From contig CALVYO010000063.1 in the NCBI GenBank assembly GCA_944372275.1, positions 1 to 7,735 on the forward strand: a stretch of DNA of 7,735 nt. The letters are read 5' to 3'. Positions 6,550 through 7,735 of the stretch are shown in pieces (positions within the stretch are counted from its first letter, which is position 1; each line of letters opens with the position of its first letter). Below the pieces are notes generated by a model, which worked only from the letters and a program-made list of their open reading frames with translations, searched no databases and was not told the DNA's origin. The translations under genes were made by a program, and so were the position numbers. This DNA is from an uncultured Bacilli bacterium. GTDB taxonomy: Bacteria; Bacillota_I; Bacilli_A; RF39; UBA660.

Positions 6550-6557
6550 GATAAAAT
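6529..6557 (+). promoter_or_regulatory. Sigma-A-like promoter for the cysteine desulfurase gene
   Basis: TTTACA (6529-6534) and TAAAAT (6552-6557) are 17 bases apart, the same -35 sequence and spacing as the promoter at 5267-5295. The -35 box lies in the loop of the preceding terminator. Transcription would start near 6564, about 22 bases before the ATG. No riboswitch or regulator site is seen in this short leader. Confidence 0.6.
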
Positions 6558-6585
6558 TATAGATGTAGTAAAAAGAAGGTGTGTT

Positions 6586-7701
6586 ATGACATATTTAGAT
6601 TATTCTGCTACAACACCTGTAAACGAAGAAGTATTAAATACATTTGTTGAAGTTAGCAGAAAATATATTGGTAATCCTAATTCTTTACATAGATTAGGTG
6701 TAGAGGCTAATGAAATTATTAAAGCATCTACGAAACAAATTAGTAATTTATTAAATATAAAAGAAAGTGAAATAATATATACAAGTGGTTCATCAGAAAC
6801 TAATAATATGGTAATTAAAGGAATTGCTTTAAAGTATCTAAATAGGGGAAAACATATTATTACAACAGAGTTTGAACATTCTTCAATATATGGTCCTTTA
6901 ACATTTTTACAAAAGCAAGGATTTAAAGTTGATTTTGTTAAAACTAATGAAAAAGGAATTGTCGATTTAGATAATTTAAAAGAATTATTAACTGATGAAA
7001 CTATTTTAGTAAGTGTTGGTTATATTAATAGTGAAATGGGAATTAAGCAACCAATTGAAGAAATAGGAAAACTATTAAAAGATTATAATAAGTGTTTTTT
7101 TCATGTTGATATGACACAAGCATTAGGTAAAATTAAACTAGATTTAACTAATGTTGATTTAGCTAGTTTTGCTGCTCATAAAATATATGGAATAAAAGGT
7201 ATTGGTATGTTATATAAAAAAGATAATATATCTTTAGAACCACTAATTCATGGTGGTAAAAGTACGACTGTTTATAGAAGTGGTACCCCAGCCCCAGCCT
7301 TAATTGCATCATTTGCTAAAGCGATGCGTTTAGTATTAATAGATTTAGATAAACATTATGAATATGTAACTAAATTAAATAAAAAGATAAAAGAAGGTTT
7401 ATCAAAATATGATAATGTATTTATAAATAGTAATGAATATTCGATACCTTATGTTTTAAATGTAAGTGTAATTGGCATTAAACCAGAGACAATGTTACAT
7501 GCTTTAGAAAAATATGATATATATATTTCAACTCAAACTGCTTGCTCAACAGGTACTATGTCTAAATCTGTTTATGCTTTAACTAAAGATGAAAAAAGGG
7601 CTAAATCAAGTATTAGAATTAGTCTGTCACATTTAACCAAAGAAAGTGAAATAGATTATTTTTTAGAAAAATTTGATGTTTGTTATAAGGAGTTAATATG
7701 A
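6586..7701 (+). CDS. Cysteine desulfurase (NifS/IscS-like, class V aminotransferase fold)
   Basis: A PLP enzyme that removes sulfur from cysteine as a protein persulfide for Fe-S clusters or thiolated tRNA. At 371 aa it is full length for the group. Motifs: YLDYSATTPV (3-12), GNPNSLHRLG (29-38), TSGSSETNN (66-74), EFEHSS with the PLP-stacking His, HVDMTQALG (168-176), PLP-binding Lys199 in AAHKIYGIKG, RSGT in the substrate-binding region, and persulfide Cys320 in TQTACSTGT. The PLP-site residue before Ala-His-Lys is Ala196 rather than the usual Ser, and Ile replaces the usual Pro of GPKG. GAAGGTG (6575-6581) is the ribosome site. The stop overlaps the next start as ATGA. No thiI, iscU or sufU partner is visible within the window, so the sulfur acceptor is unknown. 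Confidence 0.94.
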   Translation: MTYLDYSATTPVNEEVLNTFVEVSRKYIGNPNSLHRLGVEANEIIKASTKQISNLLNIKESEIIYTSGSSETNNMVIKGIALKYLNRGKHIITTEFEHSSIYGPLTFLQKQGFKVDFVKTNEKGIVDLDNLKELLTDETILVSVGYINSEMGIKQPIEEIGKLLKDYNKCFFHVDMTQALGKIKLDLTNVDLASFAAHKIYGIKGIGMLYKKDNISLEPLIHGGKSTTVYRSGTPAPALIASFAKAMRLVLIDLDKHYEYVTKLNKKIKEGLSKYDNVFINSNEYSIPYVLNVSVIGIKPETMLHALEKYDIYISTQTACSTGTMSKSVYALTKDEKRAKSSIRISLSHLTKESEIDYFLEKFDVCYKELI

Positions 7702-7735
7702 GAGTAGATAAAAATAATTATTATTTAGATATTGC
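7698..7735 (+). CDS. Start of a probable dCMP/cytidine deaminase family gene, cut by the window end
   Basis: Only twelve codons are present: MRVDKNNYYLDI. AAGGAG at 7687-7692 is a strong ribosome site five bases before the ATG, which overlaps the desulfurase stop (ATGA), so this is a real coupled gene. From memory, Firmicute ComEB-like deoxycytidylate deaminase family proteins begin with a similar DK-x-YYLDIA segment. No catalytic residue lies inside the window, so the product name is tentative. Confidence 0.45.
   Translation, partial: MRVDKNNYYLDI

Noticed and set aside
1..7735. CRISPR arrays, tRNA/rRNA genes, insertion sequences, phage or attachment sites
   Set aside because: No regularly spaced repeats, cloverleaf-like GC-richer segments, transposase or integrase motifs, or terminal inverted repeats were seen on either strand by eye. 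Non-coding space totals only about 140 bases.

Overview
The window is a gene-dense, very AT-rich stretch (G+C clearly under 30% by eye) with all genes on the + strand, almost no intergenic space, and purine-rich Shine-Dalgarno sites. The proteins (YbiT/YkpA-type ABC-F, Firmicute-type RluA enzyme, AAA_14/DUF4143 ATPase, NifS-like cysteine desulfurase) point to a low-GC Firmicute, probably one of the AT-rich uncultured gut Bacilli/Erysipelotrichia/RF39-like lineages. TGA acts as a stop at two ATGA gene overlaps (4587-4590 and 7698-7701), so the Mycoplasma/Spiroplasma code is not in use. The lineage is an inference from style, not from a marker gene.

Layout. Region 1 (1-2443) is a tight translation-linked operon: the C-terminal two-thirds or so of an ABC-F ribosome ATPase, a protein-kinase-fold protein whose real 5' end has no ATG/GTG/TTG, and an RluA-family pseudouridine synthase. 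Stops and starts overlap by one base. A hairpin plus T8 at 2442-2465 looks like its terminator but overlaps the annotated start of the next gene. Region 2 (2445-5240) is a three-gene overlapping cassette: HSL-type alpha/beta hydrolase, condensation/alcohol-acetyltransferase-like acyltransferase, and a zinc-ribbon six-TM membrane protein resembling DUF6320. It ends in a perfect 14-bp inverted repeat. Region 3 (5267-6549) is a monocistronic AAA_14/DUF4143 ATPase with its own sigma-A-like promoter and terminator. Region 4 (6529-7735) is a cysteine desulfurase with its own promoter, overlapping the start of a probable dCMP/cytidine deaminase family gene cut by the window edge.

How the genes work together. 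Region 1 groups ribosome/tRNA/rRNA-related functions with an atypical kinase. Region 2 looks like a small-molecule or lipid acylation/deacylation module at the membrane; its substrate is unknown, and it is the best candidate here for an uncharacterised system. The most notable sequence-level oddities are the start-codon-less kinase-like frame (open from 945, kinase motifs beginning upstream of the first usable TTG at 1146), an ABC-F second ATPase site that has lost Walker A glycines, the Walker B Asp and the switch His, and an exact 18-bp repeat that places the same SD/TTG start context at the beginning of the hydrolase and acyltransferase genes.
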